Assembly (NCBI GenBank): GCA_032718475.1
Contig: JAUCBJ010000498.1
Coordinates: forward strand, 1-64,000
Source of the DNA: Nemertoderma westbladi
Taxonomy: Eukaryota > Xenacoelomorpha > Nemertodermatida > Nemertodermatidae
DNA length: 64,000 nucleotides
Direction: 5' to 3'
This document shows, piece after piece, positions 33,163 to 44,854 of the stretch (its first letter is position 1; every line of letters begins with the position of its first letter). Made by a program: the position numbers and the translations under genes. The notes beneath the pieces were generated by a model that was not told where the DNA came from, did not search any database, and worked only from the letters and a program-made list of their open reading frames with translations.

Positions 33163-34768
33163 TGTGGGGCGAGCCACGAAGTTGGCGGAGCCTTAGCGAA
33201 TTGACACTGTTAGGGGGTGGGTCAATTTATGCAAATAGTTGTCGTCGTCGTCGTTGTCGTCGTCGTCGTCGTCGTCGTCATCGTCGTCGTCGTTGTCGTC
33301 GTCGTCGTCGTCGTTACGATTTTGACATGCTAATAACTTTGTCGGATTTAAAGCTGCCAAGTTGAAAATTTGTAGGTATCAATATGAGCAAAAGTTGAGA
33401 TTTTTGAGAGACTTTCAGACACCATCAGTGCAATGGTCTCCCGCTAGAGGGCCACATGTCTAAACATTAAATGCCCTCCCATTTCTTTGCTTTTAATCCG
33501 TTTAAGCTGAAACTTGGCAGATATGTATTAGACCATTAGCTGTGACTTTCAAAGGAGGCGAATCCATCTGCAGTTCTCCAGTCTGCCGCTAGAGGGCCAA
33601 AGGTCTGAAAGTGAAATCGTTGTCGTCGTTACGATTTTGACATGCTAATAACTTTGTCGGATTTAAAGCTGCCAAGTTGAAAATTTGTAGGTATCAATAT
33701 GAGCTAAAGTTGAGATTTTTGAGAGACTTTCAGACACCATCAGTGCAATGGTCTCCCGCTAGAGGGCCACATGTCTAAACATTAAATGCCCTCCCATTTC
33801 TTTGCTTTTAATCCGTTTAAGCTGAAACTTGGCAGATATGTATTAGACCATTAGCTGTGACTTTCAAAGGAGGCGAATCCATCTGCAGTTCTCCAGTCTG
33901 CCGCTAGAGGGCCAAAGGTCTGAAAGTGAAATCGTTGTCGTCGTTACGATTTTGACATGCTAATAACTTTGTCGGATTTAAAGCTGCCAAGTTGAAAATT
34001 TGTAGGTATCAATATGAGCTAAAGTTGAGATTTTTGAGAGACTTTCAGACACCATCAGTGCAATGGTCTCCCGCTAGAGGGCCACATGTCTAAACATTAA
34101 ATGCCCTCCCATTTCTTTGCTTTTAATCCGTTTAAGCTGAAACTTGGCAGATATGTATTAGACCATTAGCTGTGACTTTCAAAGGAGGCGAATCCATCTG
34201 CAGTTCTCCAGTCTGCCGCTAGAGGGCCAAAGGTCTGAAAGTGAAATCTGTTGTCGTCGTTACGATTTTGACATGCTAATAACTTTGTCGGATTTAAAGC
34301 TGCCAAGTTGAAAATTTGTAGGTATCAATATGAGCTAAAGTTGAGACGTTTGAGAGACTTTCAGACACCATCAGAGCAATAGTCTCCTGCTAGAGGGCCA
34401 CATGTCTAAACGTTAAATGTCCTCCCATTTCTTTACTTTTAATCCATTTATGCTGAAATTTGGCAGATATGTACTAGACCATTAGCTGTGACTTTGAAAG
34501 AAGGAATTGAATTGAATTGAATTGAAGGCTAATCCGTGTGCAGTTCTTCAGTCTGCCGCTAGAGGGCGAAATGTTTGAAAGTGAAATCTTTCTCCCATCT
34601 CGTTATTTATGATCCGTTCAAGCTGAAACGTAGCAGATATGTAGTAGAAGTCGGCCTGAGTCTTTGGTGGGCAGTAAACGGTCTGGAGTCCTCCAGTCTG
34701 CCGCTAGAGGGCGAAATGTATAACTAAGTATAATTAAGTCACGTGCTGCGCGAAGGCCCCACTTCGTG
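33163..34768 (+). mobile_element. Satellite-bearing element (DINE-1/Helentron- or pearl-like), plus copy with both ends
   Basis: 5' end TGTGGGGCGAGCCACGAAG, then GTTGGCGGAGCC, a (GTC)n/(GTT) microsatellite (33240-33313), tandem monomers to about 34730, and the 3' end CGTGCTGCGCGAAGGCCCCAC plus TTCGTG. The ends share GTGGGGC and CACGAAG in inverse order, a short asymmetric terminal similarity. There is no target-site duplication that I can see and no transposase, so it is non-autonomous. Microsatellite plus central tandem repeat between conserved ends is the architecture of DINE-1-like Helentrons and of bivalve pearl elements; this is inference from layout. Confidence 0.65.
33314..34730 (+). 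repeat. Higher-order satellite, 315-bp unit, nine CTCF-like words
   Basis: TTACGATTTTGACATGC starts units at 33314, 33629, 33944 and 34260, a 315-316-bp period. Each unit contains a short (GTC) remnant, a GCTGCCAAGTTGAAAATTTG segment and two sub-monomers, each with CCGCTAGAGGGC. Units one to three are almost identical and the fourth is diverged, so the expansion is recent and grew from one side. (C/G)CTAGAGGGC occurs about every 145-170 bp from 33440 to 34707. Confidence 0.9.
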
Positions 34769-34789
34769 TATTGATATATATTGTATTGT

Positions 34790-35750
34790 ATGAGGCTCCT
34801 CAATAATGACAGGGTATTGCCTGATAACTTTATAGAAGTAAAAGTGTCTGAGTCTGTACCCGACTGAGTCTGAGTCTGATGTTGTTCCCCCAGAGGTCTT
34901 TAAAATACCTGAGTGTTTAAAGCTTATCCATCCCATCATAATAGACATGTACAGAACAACAAGAGTCCAACAAGAAATGAAAACAAATAAGTTGGGGCCA
35001 GTTCCCATGAAGGGCAACCTAACACTCTATGGTTCTTTTCGGTGAATCTCATTGATCTCGATTGCTGCTAAGCTATACAATAGAATTCTATTAAATCGCA
35101 CCAGGGAACTCATTGAGAGGCTGCTCCGAGGAAATCAGAATGGGTTTCGTAAAGGTCGTGGGACCATGGAGCCCATTTTGGCACTTAGAAGAATAATTGA
35201 AGAGTTGTCAAAAGAGATAGACAGGCATCTGGCTGTTATCTTTGTTGACTTCTTCAAGGCCTTTGATTCAGTCTCTCGCTCACGTATGTTCAGCATACTT
35301 TCATTATATGGGATTCCTGATGAAATTATTGTAGCAATCAGATCAGTATACGATGGTTCGACAACATTTGTGTCTACTGTTGACAGTGAGTGACACAGAC
35401 ATTTGAAGTATTATGGGGAGTCCTCCAGGGAGAAACACTTGCACCATTCTTTTTCATAATTGTGGTTGACTATGTTCTACGCATGTCCTTAGATCATCAT
35501 AATGATGATGGGGTGATGGTAACTCCACCCACTGGCTCCAGAAGTCGATGAAATCCTACCAAGTACCTAACTGATCTAGACTTTGCTGATGACTTAAGAG
35601 TACTCTCAGAATCACTAGAGGGAGCCCAACGGCTCCTCAGTTCATTAGAACAGTCTGCTTCTCGTGTTGGTCTTTTTAATTCCAAAAATTGGGGTTGCCA
35701 ATTGTGGATTGCATGGTGGTGACAAAATGTTTTTGTTAAGCCAGCATAGC
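34790..35750 (+). pseudogene. LINE RT core (same broad group as LINE A/B)
   Basis: Translation gives PEVFKIPECLKLIHPII, ISLISIAAKLYNRILLNR, NQNGFRKGRGTMEPILALR, AVIFVDFFKAFDSVSR (motif A with Asp), GVLQGETLAPFFFIIVVDY (motif B), TKYLTDLDFADDLRVL (motif C, FADD) and LEGAQRLLSSLEQSASRVGL. It has about two frameshifts and stops, and ends before the LYG region. This is the RT type that I associate with the C-termini of LINE A and LINE B, and it supplies the core missing from both LINE B copies here. Confidence 0.8.
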
Positions 35751-36789
35751 ATCTCAATGTGCAGTTTCAATACAGCTGGCTGATTATATAGTAGTAGTCT
35801 GTTTTTAGTTCAAATGTTTAGTCTGTAGAATTGAAAGACAGTGCGACCATATTCAGAGATTAGTATTTTAATCCTAAATGTTCATGGGTTATTATAAATG
35901 TAACTTCAAATAATGATTGAATTACAGACGTATTTTACAGATATTATTTTCAGACAGAATTTACGATATGCGGAATTAATTGGTATTATTTAGAAAAAAA
36001 AAACGAGAATTGGATGTGATTGACGAACAATTTAGGAAGATTAAATTCATAATTACAGAGATGTGTCGAATGAATGACATAATCATTTATAAAAAAATAA
36101 TAATTAAACAAGTGTAATAAGATATAGTATTGATATTGTATCTAAACGACTGTATTATATTCCCCTTTGTTATATAATATACAATTAGGTAAAGCACAGA
36201 AGGTCAAACAAATGCCAAACGATAATGGAATATTGTATCTCAAGCAATCGAGCTTAATTAACATTACTCAATATAATATTACCTTACAACAAGCACAATT
36301 AATTTATTTACAAATTACAAAAGTACAAATATCGCAAAATAATATATAATTTAATTATAAAATAGAAGTAGTATATATAACAGCGGTCGAATTTGTTGTG
36401 CGTCTTTGTTCAGGCTCGGTCATTTACCATTTGTGCCATTTGATTATTTATACATTGGACAATTTCGTTTAATATATCTTCCAAATTTTGTATTTTGTTC
36501 AGGGTTTCTTTTCGGTTAGATAGCGATTTTGGTTAGGTAACCTTAAATGTCTTTCTTAATGTTTTAAATTAAATAAAGTAATTTACTTCGATAAAGGATC
36601 GGAAAGAAGCACTTTTTGTCAATAATTTTAATTGACCGAAATTCAATTATTATGTCCGAGTGTGTTGAGTTTTGCACGAGTTTGCAGGTTTTTACGCGAG
36701 CGAAGCGAGTGCTAAAATGACATTGAGTATAAGGATAATAGCACAGCAACTATGCTCTGACCACTGAATTAAAATGACTTACTTTCTGC
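35751..36789. other. No gene seen
   Basis: AT-rich DNA. A 60-codon frame at 36167-36349 is low-complexity (Ile/Gln/Asn) and unsupported. Confidence 0.3.
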
Positions 36790-37230
36790 CACTAAAATAG
36801 TGGTAGAAAGACTTTCTGCCATACTTTCTTGCACTATTTTCTACAAAATTTAGTGAAAAAAGTAGATTTCTCAGATAAATCTTATTTTTAAACCCACTAC
36901 ATAATTGTGTTTGCGGTCTATTATTGTCTGAGAGTATTGGAGGGGAGTAGGTCAGTATTGTCTGCATATATTCGATTAGAGCAACATAATTTTTTCGATG
37001 CAATTGAGATTGTTATTGACATAAAGGAAGATGAATTGACCAATAATGGGTTCCTTGTGGCACCCGAAATTTAGATACTTTATTCGGAAACGTTGTGATT
37101 TGTATTATGTTATGTAAACCTAGCTCTGGTAAAGGAATTACGATAATCCATCCATACATATGTGTAAACGCTTTGCTGATGATCGAGAAATGTGATTCGA
37201 TAACGTTTGTGGAACCGGTCACACTGCTGC
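36790..37230 (-). pseudogene. Highly decayed LINE RT fragment
   Basis: Mixed minus frames give SKFRVPQGTHYWSIHL and FLYVNNNLNCIEKIMLL, matching motif B (FRVPQGTxLGPxLFLLYINNL), then YADNTDLL in place of the YADDT active site. The second Asp is Asn. Very old. Confidence 0.4.
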
Positions 37231-37284
37231 ATTTCTAACTAATTGGGATTGAAGCTACCTTGGAAGTATCTATGCTGAAATCCT

Positions 37285-37445
37285 ACCCCACACCCCCCCC
37301 CCCCCCTCTCGGGGGGCCACCCGCCGGACACCACCACCCCCCACGGTGCCACCCGCCAGACCACCCCCCCTCTCGGGGGGCCACCCGCCGGACCCCTCCC
37401 CCCCGGGGTGCCACCGGCCAGACCCACCCCGCCAGACCCCCCCAC
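37285..37445 (+). repeat. C-rich minisatellite
   Basis: About five imperfect units built on GGGGGGCCACCCGCCGGAC and CCACCCC. It is strongly strand-asymmetric and can form i-motif/G-quadruplex structures. Frames on both strands through it are artefacts. Confidence 0.85.
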
Positions 37446-38940
37446 CCTTGTTAAAAGGTTTTTGGTTCTAGAATAACAATAGTTTACCTTTTCGAAGTCA
37501 AGAAAGGTCGCTATTGGCCAGATTGGTAACGAATTTGCACGAGCACCACTTGGCCTCTTTCAGTTTTACCTCCACGATCACACAGTTTATGATATCCTCC
37601 AGTACATTGATGAATATTCATGAAAATCATGATAATATTTTATGTTATATGGGTGTAGTTTAAGGTGATGATATGTTATGAGATAATTTCATAAAATTTC
37701 ACTTTATTTTAAAATATATTGGGATTGAGGTGAGGGATTGTTTTTCACCACCAGGTAGTAAATATTAATACATAAACTGTCAATAATTAAGTCAATAAGA
37801 CGTCGATGTACAGCGTATAGTACTATGTAAGTAAATACCTATACTATATAAGTAATGTAAGATGCAAGCACAAACAAATAAACAAAAATACCCGAGTGTT
37901 AAGTGTTAACATTATGTGTAATATGTATTTTTGCGATTTTTCCTATAAGGCTATGTACATTTAATCTTCACAGCATATGTTGTAAAGGGGGGAGTTTATT
38001 AGGACATGTGAATTGAAGAGAGAAAGAACCCCTAGAGAGGAAAGTGTACAGGGACAGGCACAAAGACCGGAGGCGACAGGGGTGTTATTTAAGTGGGTTG
38101 AAGGACGACTAGATGGTTACTGGATCTGGGTTGCCGATGAGTCTCTGTGTTGGGGACAATACAAAATACAAAAATATTGTAATGTTAGGTATCCAACACA
38201 TCTAGCAAAATCCATTAACTAATACGATAGCAGCTGTCCCCTTAAGTCAAATATAAGTTTTACTTGCAATTGAGAAATTGTACCAGCAAATAAATCTTAA
38301 ACATTGATCAGATAAAATCAGCACCATTGATTAGTGTCAGGTGCTATGCACTGCGTTACCACAACAGCTTACAACATCAATGATAATAACAACATATTTA
38401 TGCGCAGTATGCATTGTGTACCCGTACACCACAATGCTGATTACAGGATCCTTTACTAAATGTTGCACAGTTGCTCACGGAATAACCCGCTCGAGTTGTA
38501 ATCTCACAAAGTAATGATTAATATTTATGATACTGTATAAATATCATATAAATTAAATACAGATTTAAAATTATTAGAGCTTTTTTTAAATTTATCATTC
38601 ATTAAGAACCGCGGATGTGCATTTGAATCATTTACTTGTAATTATTATGTCAAAAGATTTCTGAGATTCTCATCAATTTGAGTCTGTCTGACTCTATTCA
38701 GTATATTCCCAGGAATACTCGAAAATATCTATGTACAATGTACATAGATAAAAGTATACACAAATTATTCAAGAGATGATTTCTGTGTTTCCTTCTTGCC
38801 ATTAAATACCCTGTTGTCGCCGATAATGGTCCTCGAATTATGAAATGCTCATAAAGTAGACGGTAATTCACATAATCTCCTTTCAAATACCATGCATGTA
38901 CTGTTGTAATCACGTCTAGGGACTGGTGCACATAAATATT
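37446..38940. other. No supported gene
   Basis: AT-rich DNA. A 69-codon frame at 38013-38222 (with a Glu/Arg-rich start) has no recognised domain. Confidence 0.3.
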
Positions 38941-39094
38941 AAATATATCAAACATAAATATCAATTATATCAAACATAAATATCGAATATATCAAACATA
39001 AATATCAAATATATCAAACATAAATATCAAATATATCAAACATAAATATCAAATATATCAAACATAAATATCAAATATATCAAACATAAATATC
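38941..39094 (+). repeat. 22-bp tandem repeat, 7 copies
   Basis: The unit AAATATATCAAACATAAATATC repeats seven times with few changes. Confidence 0.9.
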
Positions 39095-40097
39095 CTTTCT
39101 TAGAATTGATGATAGAGATCAAAGTGCAATGTTGCTTGTTCTTACTTTGTACTGTTGTGGTAATTGGGCATCTTCAAAATACATATCAGTGCCTTCAGTG
39201 CCTTTGCCAGTTGCAATACATTACTACATTAATAGGAGCTGTTTGATCATCATTGTCATTCATTTTGTATAACAGGATTTCCCATGGGTCAGCAAAATAA
39301 AGAAGTAGTGCGTTCAATGTCACTGATTAAATAAAACCCACCCTAATGGAAACCTGAATTATTGATTACTGGTCAAAACTTCGTATGGGATGAACAAATA
39401 TTGTATGCAGTACGAATGTATTATATATTACATCAACTACACGTCTTGGATCCTCAATTGACATTAACAAAAAGGTACACTGTAAAAAAAGTTTAGGATT
39501 GAACGGCACCCCGATTTGGAGGGATTGTGGTTCATGAATTTGTTGAAAGTTTGACATGTAAAATTCCCAACATTGTGGAGTATTTTCCAAGCGCGATCCT
39601 TCCTGCCCTACCTGATTAGATACTTATACACTTAATATGTAATAGATTGGTAACTGTCGCATTATTCTGTTTTCTATCTCGAGGGTGTTCATAACCACAT
39701 AATTATTGAGGTTAAAACCATGTAAAATTGACGTACCCGTCAAAAACCAGAAAGCAAAAGGATGATTAGCATTTTAGTGGTGGTTGACTTATAGTACTTT
39801 TGTTATGATTTATATAGTTGTCGTCGTCACTTATTTACTCTCACTTAAAGGGACATCCTACAAATATACCTACTTAATAATGATTGTTTCGTCAAGGCTG
39901 GGCAGACAGGCCGTTAATAAAAATAATCTACATGCGTTCATTTACCTAAGTAAAATGTAAATTTATTAACAATATAATTTATATAAAGTGACACTCACCC
40001 CTAGTAGACGACCTAGTTAAGAACAGCAAATCTAAATTAATTATAAATGATTCATTAATCGCAGACAATTTATAAGTATTAAAAATAAATAGTATTT
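39095..40097. other. No gene seen
   Basis: No coding potential or repeat structure that I can support. Confidence 0.3.
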
Positions 40098-40250
40098 TAC
40101 TACTACTAGGATCGGCATGCTGTATTGCAGCTGTATTTTTAAGAATGCTGTGCCGGCTTGTCGATAAAATTGCGCCGCCACAACTCCTTATCACCCATCA
40201 ATGTCAAATAATGACATTTCTAGATGATCCGCATCTTCAAGGCCAGCGTC
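40098..40250 (-). mobile_element. LINE family A, short 5'-truncated copy
   Basis: The (TAG)n tail at the left, then 3' UTR and the last 35 or so codons (GDKELWRRNFIDKPAQHS region). AATGTCAAATAATGACATT, a palindrome, interrupts it near 40200. Truncated at 40250. Confidence 0.85.
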
Positions 40251-41903
40251 AAAACAGATCAGTATCACATATATGTAAAATTTTATAAATAATTACCTTT
40301 AAATTGTTTCTCAGCGAGTTAGCGAAATAATAAAACGTGTTGGAAATTTTGCTACAATATTCATATAACATTGTACTGTATATTATTAAATATATTATAT
40401 ACACCCATGTATATATTATTATTACAGTAGAATACAACCTATTGAATTTCTTCTCACCCAGTCAAGATTCAAAGTCATTAGTTTATAAGCCGAAGGGTTT
40501 AAATGTAACTGCCATCTCTCTTACCTACCTAACAGATTTGCTGCAATACTAATTATTTTTGTTCAGGGAATCGACTAATTTGTAATGGGATGCAAACGCG
40601 AGAGCAGCGAGCACAGATTTTAACAATTTACTTTATTACGGGATTTAGTTCGGGGGTGCCCTTTATTTTGTACGATTATCTGCATTACATACCGTATAAT
40701 GAATTGAATTGTTTCTAAAACTTTAAACACCCAAATCTCAGAATGAATTTTTTTCATGAAAAAAGCTATTTCTCCGCAATTTTAACTGAAATGAGTTGAA
40801 ATTTGGTACACTTATTAATCCTTCTCCATACTTCTTCTGAACAAATATAGTTGGAAATGCCCTGGAGCCTTTTTATATCAAAAAGGCCCAAAAAAGGCCC
40901 TTTTTTTGGGACTTTTTGTTCTAAAAAGGCTCCAGAGCATTTGAGGCAAAATTTTTTTCAGAAGAATTGGATGCAGGGTTCTTCTGAACATATATTCCAA
41001 ATTTCGACAAATTTCAACAAATATTGGTGGAGAAATAGCACTTGGCACTAAAAGGCACTTTTGGCCATTACGGAGCCATTTTGGGGCCAATTTTAAAAAT
41101 ATTTGGTGTGGTTATTCTTACACAGTCCAGACGATGCACAAAAAAAATAATTTTCACCCAATTTTAGGGTCCAGAGACATAAAAAATATATGAGGTTCAA
41201 CCCCCCCCCCCCTTAACTCTTTATTGAATTCCAGAAGTCAAAATATTATTTTTTGTATTCTCAATATTTTTTTTAATCTCATAATTTTTTGGTAATCTCA
41301 ATTTAAATAGATAGCGCTGATGAATATTTTTAATGGACTATTTTAGACATAAATTTGTTTAGAACCTATTCCAAAAATTGAGATCCAATATGCTATAAAG
41401 AAACCTATTTTACAAAAATAAGCACTCAGACTGATTGACACACACTAACATTATAAAATAATTATATAGCAATTACACTTAAAATCTCCAGGTGCCATTT
41501 TTATCTCTGCATGAGGGTTTAGAAAGTTTGACAAAGATTAAAGAGGCCATACGACCTACTTCTAGCTCCAAATTACCTAAGGTTAATTATCCCGAGCTAG
41601 TCAACTATTTAAGTAACGTGAAAACTCGTGCGGCGAGCGGCATCCTAACGAATTAACTTCTCCCCGGGAAATAATTGGACCTTTTCATATTATTCAGGCA
41701 CATAAAAAATTGTTGGATATAGTAAAATAATTTAATAAATTAAAGAAACTTCGAAGATCATTTTGAGACTGACTATTTATTGTATGCATTATACGACGAT
41801 GACTGATGATTTGGTATCTAAATTGAGTGCGATTTTTATGCATTTATGGCTGTAAGATTTCGACAGCTGTTTCTGTTCTGTTTCTTCGATAGTTGTAACT
41901 GTC
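40251..41903. other. No supported gene
   Basis: AT-rich DNA with a C12 tract at about 41201. The segment 40860-41090 is rich in AAAAAGGCCC/GGGCCTTTTT words that pair with each other (AAAAAGGCCCAAAAAAGGCC next to CTTTTTTTGG), giving local hairpins; frames on both strands there are artefacts. Confidence 0.35.
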
Positions 41904-42360
41904 TGTGGGGCGAGACTACTACTACTAGGATCGGCATGATGCATTGCAGCTGCATTTTTAAGAATGCTGTGCCGGCTTGTCGACAAAATCGCGCCACCAC
42001 AACTCCCTATCATCCATGGCATTTGCTAGATCATCCGCATCTTTAAGGCCAGTGTCCTTTAAGATGCGTCTCAATAAAGTCACGGGCTGTCCATCATGCT
42101 TATTCACTCCATGATGCTGCCAAAGCACAAGATTATGCACTGGCTGGTCCTCATGGCGAAAGCAATGTCTTGCAAAGCGTACGTGGCTTTGTTCTAGTGT
42201 CAAGCTTGGAGGAATCAATGCGACACCTCCAATGTTATAGTGTCTGGTTGGAGATGTGTGCATTGTACTTGACACAGTGAACCCGGCGTACCATTCTTGT
42301 GAATGTGCCATCCAGAGATTTGGTGTCCTCAGCAGTTAGAGCCCAGCATGGACTCCCATA
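41904..42360 (-). mobile_element. LINE family A copy abutting a satellite-element 5' terminus
   Basis: TGTGGGGCGAG (41904-41914, plus strand) is followed at once by the ACTACTACTACTAGG tail of a minus-strand LINE A copy. The coding part (42311-41958) is diverged (IGGVALIPPS, DDRELWWRDFVDKPAQHS) but open. It ends at the codons for GSPCW (42360), where the next LINE A tail starts. Confidence 0.8.
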
Positions 42361-42440
42361 CTACTAGGATCGGCATGCTGCATTGCAGCTGCATTTTTAA
42401 GAATGCTGTGCCGGCTTATCGACAAAATTGCACCGCCACA
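42361..42440 (-). mobile_element. LINE family A 3' stub
   Basis: About 80 bases only: tail, 3' UTR and the last dozen codons, then an abrupt switch at CCGCCACAA/GAACAAGC into LINE B sequence on the plus strand. Confidence 0.8.
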
Positions 42441-42935
42441 AGAACAAGCAGTCAAGTTTTATGAAGATCTGACTGGACTTATAAAGGACATTCTGAAACA
42501 CAATGTTAAAGTTATTGCTGGTGACCTGAATCGCAAATTGTCCCAGAAGACATCAAGGGTTACACCTATAACACCAGTTCTAATAGAAATGGGTACTTAC
42601 CACAGAATTGTGACTGCTGACATCAGACTCAGTTTGAGAGCCAGCAAACCCAGGACAAGCAAGTAAATCGACTATGACTGGGAGAAACTCAGAACTGGCA
42701 ATGCAGTAAAGGATTCTTACACAATAGAAGTTCAAAACCGCTCTGAAGCACTTCAGTTAATGGATGAAGACCAGCCCACCGATTCAATATATCAGAATAT
42801 AATAACAGCCCACAAGGAATCAGCTAAGAAGCATATCCCCCAGAAACCCAAACGAAAACAGTATGTGCCATAGCAAAACTCTGAGGTTACTTGTAAGAGA
42901 GAAGATCTTAAGATAGCCTACAAAGTTAAAACCGA
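42441..42935 (+). pseudogene. LINE family B endonuclease-to-linker fragment with internal deletion
   Basis: It reads EQAVKFYEDLTGLIKDIL, VKVIAGDLNRKL (APE motif GDLN), then jumps from LIEMGTY to HRIVTADIRLSLRASKPRTS; in the copy at 50668-51540 about 70 residues (MEECELIPTNN to LISPD) lie between these. It continues YDWEKLRTGNAVKDSYTIEV and KESAKKHIPQKPKRKQYVP, linker sequence that the other two LINE B copies lack. A stop (TAA for Gln) lies at 42664. Confidence 0.75.
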
Positions 42936-42936
42936 A

Positions 42937-43457
42937 CTACTACTAGTATCGGCATGCTGCATTGCAGCTGCATTTTAAGAATGCTGTGCCGGTTTGTCGA
43001 CAAAATTGCGCCGCCACAACTCCCTATAACCCATGACATTTGCTAGATCATCCGCATCTTCAAGGCCAGTGTCTTTTATGATGCGTCTCAAGAAAGTCAT
43101 GGGCTGTCCACCATGCTTATTCACTCCATGAGGCTGCCAAAGTACAAGATTATGCACTGGCTGGTCCTCACGGTGAAAGCAATTTCCTGCAAAGCGGAGG
43201 CGATTTTGTTCTAGTGTCAAGCTTGGGGGAACCAATGAGACACCTCCAATGTTATATAGTGTCTGGTTTGAGATGTGTGCATTGTACTTGACACAATGAA
43301 CCCGGCGTAGCATTCTTGTGAATGTGCCATCCAGAGATTTGGTGTCCTCAGCAGTTAGAGCCCAGCATGGACTCCCATAGAGGAGTACTGGAACTACTGC
43401 TGCTCTAAATAATCGGACCTTAAGTTTCCGATTAATTCTCGGTGACTTCCAAATCGT
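42937..43457 (-). mobile_element. LINE family A, 5'-truncated copy
   Basis: Minus orientation with a (TAG)n tail at 42937. The frame 43313-42975 reads MLRRVHCVKYNAHISNQTLY to GYRELWRRNFVDKPAQHS, and coding continues to the right through VPVLLYGSPCW to SPRINRKLK (about 43450). Frame intact. Confidence 0.85.
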
Positions 43458-43959
43458 GGAAAGCCTAAAAATGGTTGTTATATTAAGGGTTTTTGTGTAA
43501 TGATGTTCAACCTAGAAGTCCTAATCAAAAAAATAAGAAAATCTCTGAAAGTGATGATCCGACGAAATAACTATTTACATCATTGTATGAAAAGTTGCAT
43601 TTTTCTTTAGCAACATGTAAGGTAATTGTTCCGAAATTGATTTCTTTTAAAACTGATAGTAAATATATTTAAAGTGATAAAACATTACAGGAGGTCATTT
43701 TTTACTAGTTTCCATGGTTACATGGCAGCTGCCAATCCATGTTTATGGCGGCACCATTAAAAATATAGAGGGTCGTTTTGATAATATATTTGGAATGTTT
43801 CATGATTTTAGCGCAAGGGGAAAAACATATTGGGCAATGGTTTGGAAATCTATTAATATTTGCAAAAATTCACCAAAATTTGTAGTAAAAACTACTTTTG
43901 ATGACGTATATACAGTTAGTTGCCATGGTAGCGAGATTCTAAAACCTACAAAGGGAACT
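43458..43959. other. No supported gene
   Basis: AT-rich DNA. An open frame that starts at 43714 runs into the RT relic below but has no domain of its own. Confidence 0.3.
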
Positions 43960-44125
43960 CAAGTTTGGTTTACCTCAGGGGTCTGTATTAGGGCTTCTAC
44001 TGTTTACCATCTACACCCGATCTCTATCAGCTGTTATAAGGAACTATGGCCTGTCATACCACCTATATGCTGCTATATACCCAAATATATATCATCAAAC
44101 CGTCTAATATGCAATCGGCGATAAC
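43960..44125 (+). pseudogene. LINE RT fragment (motif B region)
   Basis: One frame reads [23 protein letters not shown] then [14 protein letters not shown], the RT motif B and the approach to the active site (YAADT in intact copies, here broken). Short and decayed. Confidence 0.65.
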
Positions 44126-44308
44126 AGTTTATTTATTTATTTATTTCTTAGTTCTTTTATATTTATATACTGATTGGTTAGGTATTAAAATAAGCATTAA
44201 ATAATAAACATAAAAATAACTAAACTAAACTAAAATAACTTACTTAACTTCAGTAATTGAACGGTGCCTGAAGGATGGATGTCCAATCCTGGATGATGAA
44301 CAGGAACA

Positions 44309-44693
44309 CTAAAGGCCTGTTTACACGTGGCAACTTTTAGAGCAACTTTCTCGGCAACTTGTAGAGCACCACAGGTTGCCGATCAAGTTGCTCCGTGTTA
44401 ACACGTAAAAAAGTTGCTGTAAAAGTTGCTCAACTTTTGCGGCAACTTGAAGGAATTTGCGCTGGCGAATTAAAGCGGGATAATCAGATTTAATTATCAA
44501 AAACTAGCTAGTAGATAAAATGACCCACTATTTTACAGTCAAATTAGCCAAGTCGCTCTAAATGTTGCCGGCCAAGTTGCTGGTAAAGTTGCCACGTGTA
44601 AACAGCGATTAAATTAAGTTGCTCCAAAAAAAGTTGCTAGTTTGCCGAGAAAGTTGATCTAAAAGTTTCCACGTGTAAACAGACCTTTAGGGG
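44309..44693. mobile_element. MITE with inverted repeats AAGGCCTGTTTACACG
   Basis: The left end AAAGGCCTGTTTACACGTGG and the inverse of the right end AAAGGTCTGTTTACACGTGG match over about 55 bp. The interior is built from repeated AAGTTGC/GCAACTT words. TA flanks both sides, so a TA duplication is possible but not provable. A 71-bp relative lies at 28101. Confidence 0.8.
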
Positions 44694-44854
44694 TCGAATA
44701 GCCTACGTTGATAGTTAGACGTAAAGGATAATATATTATTTGTTGAATAAGTTAAATTTGTATAAGTTACTGTATAATGTACAATGCTCTATATGTATAT
44801 TACATGTTCTCATACTGTATAATATTAATATTGATGTTTCAATATTTGATCAAC

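Noticed and set aside
36167-36349. 60-codon Ile/Gln/Asn-rich frame
   Set aside because: Low-complexity AT-rich DNA with no homology signal.
38941-39094. CRISPR-like array
   Set aside because: The 22-bp units are contiguous with no spacers; a plain AT-rich tandem repeat in a eukaryotic genome.
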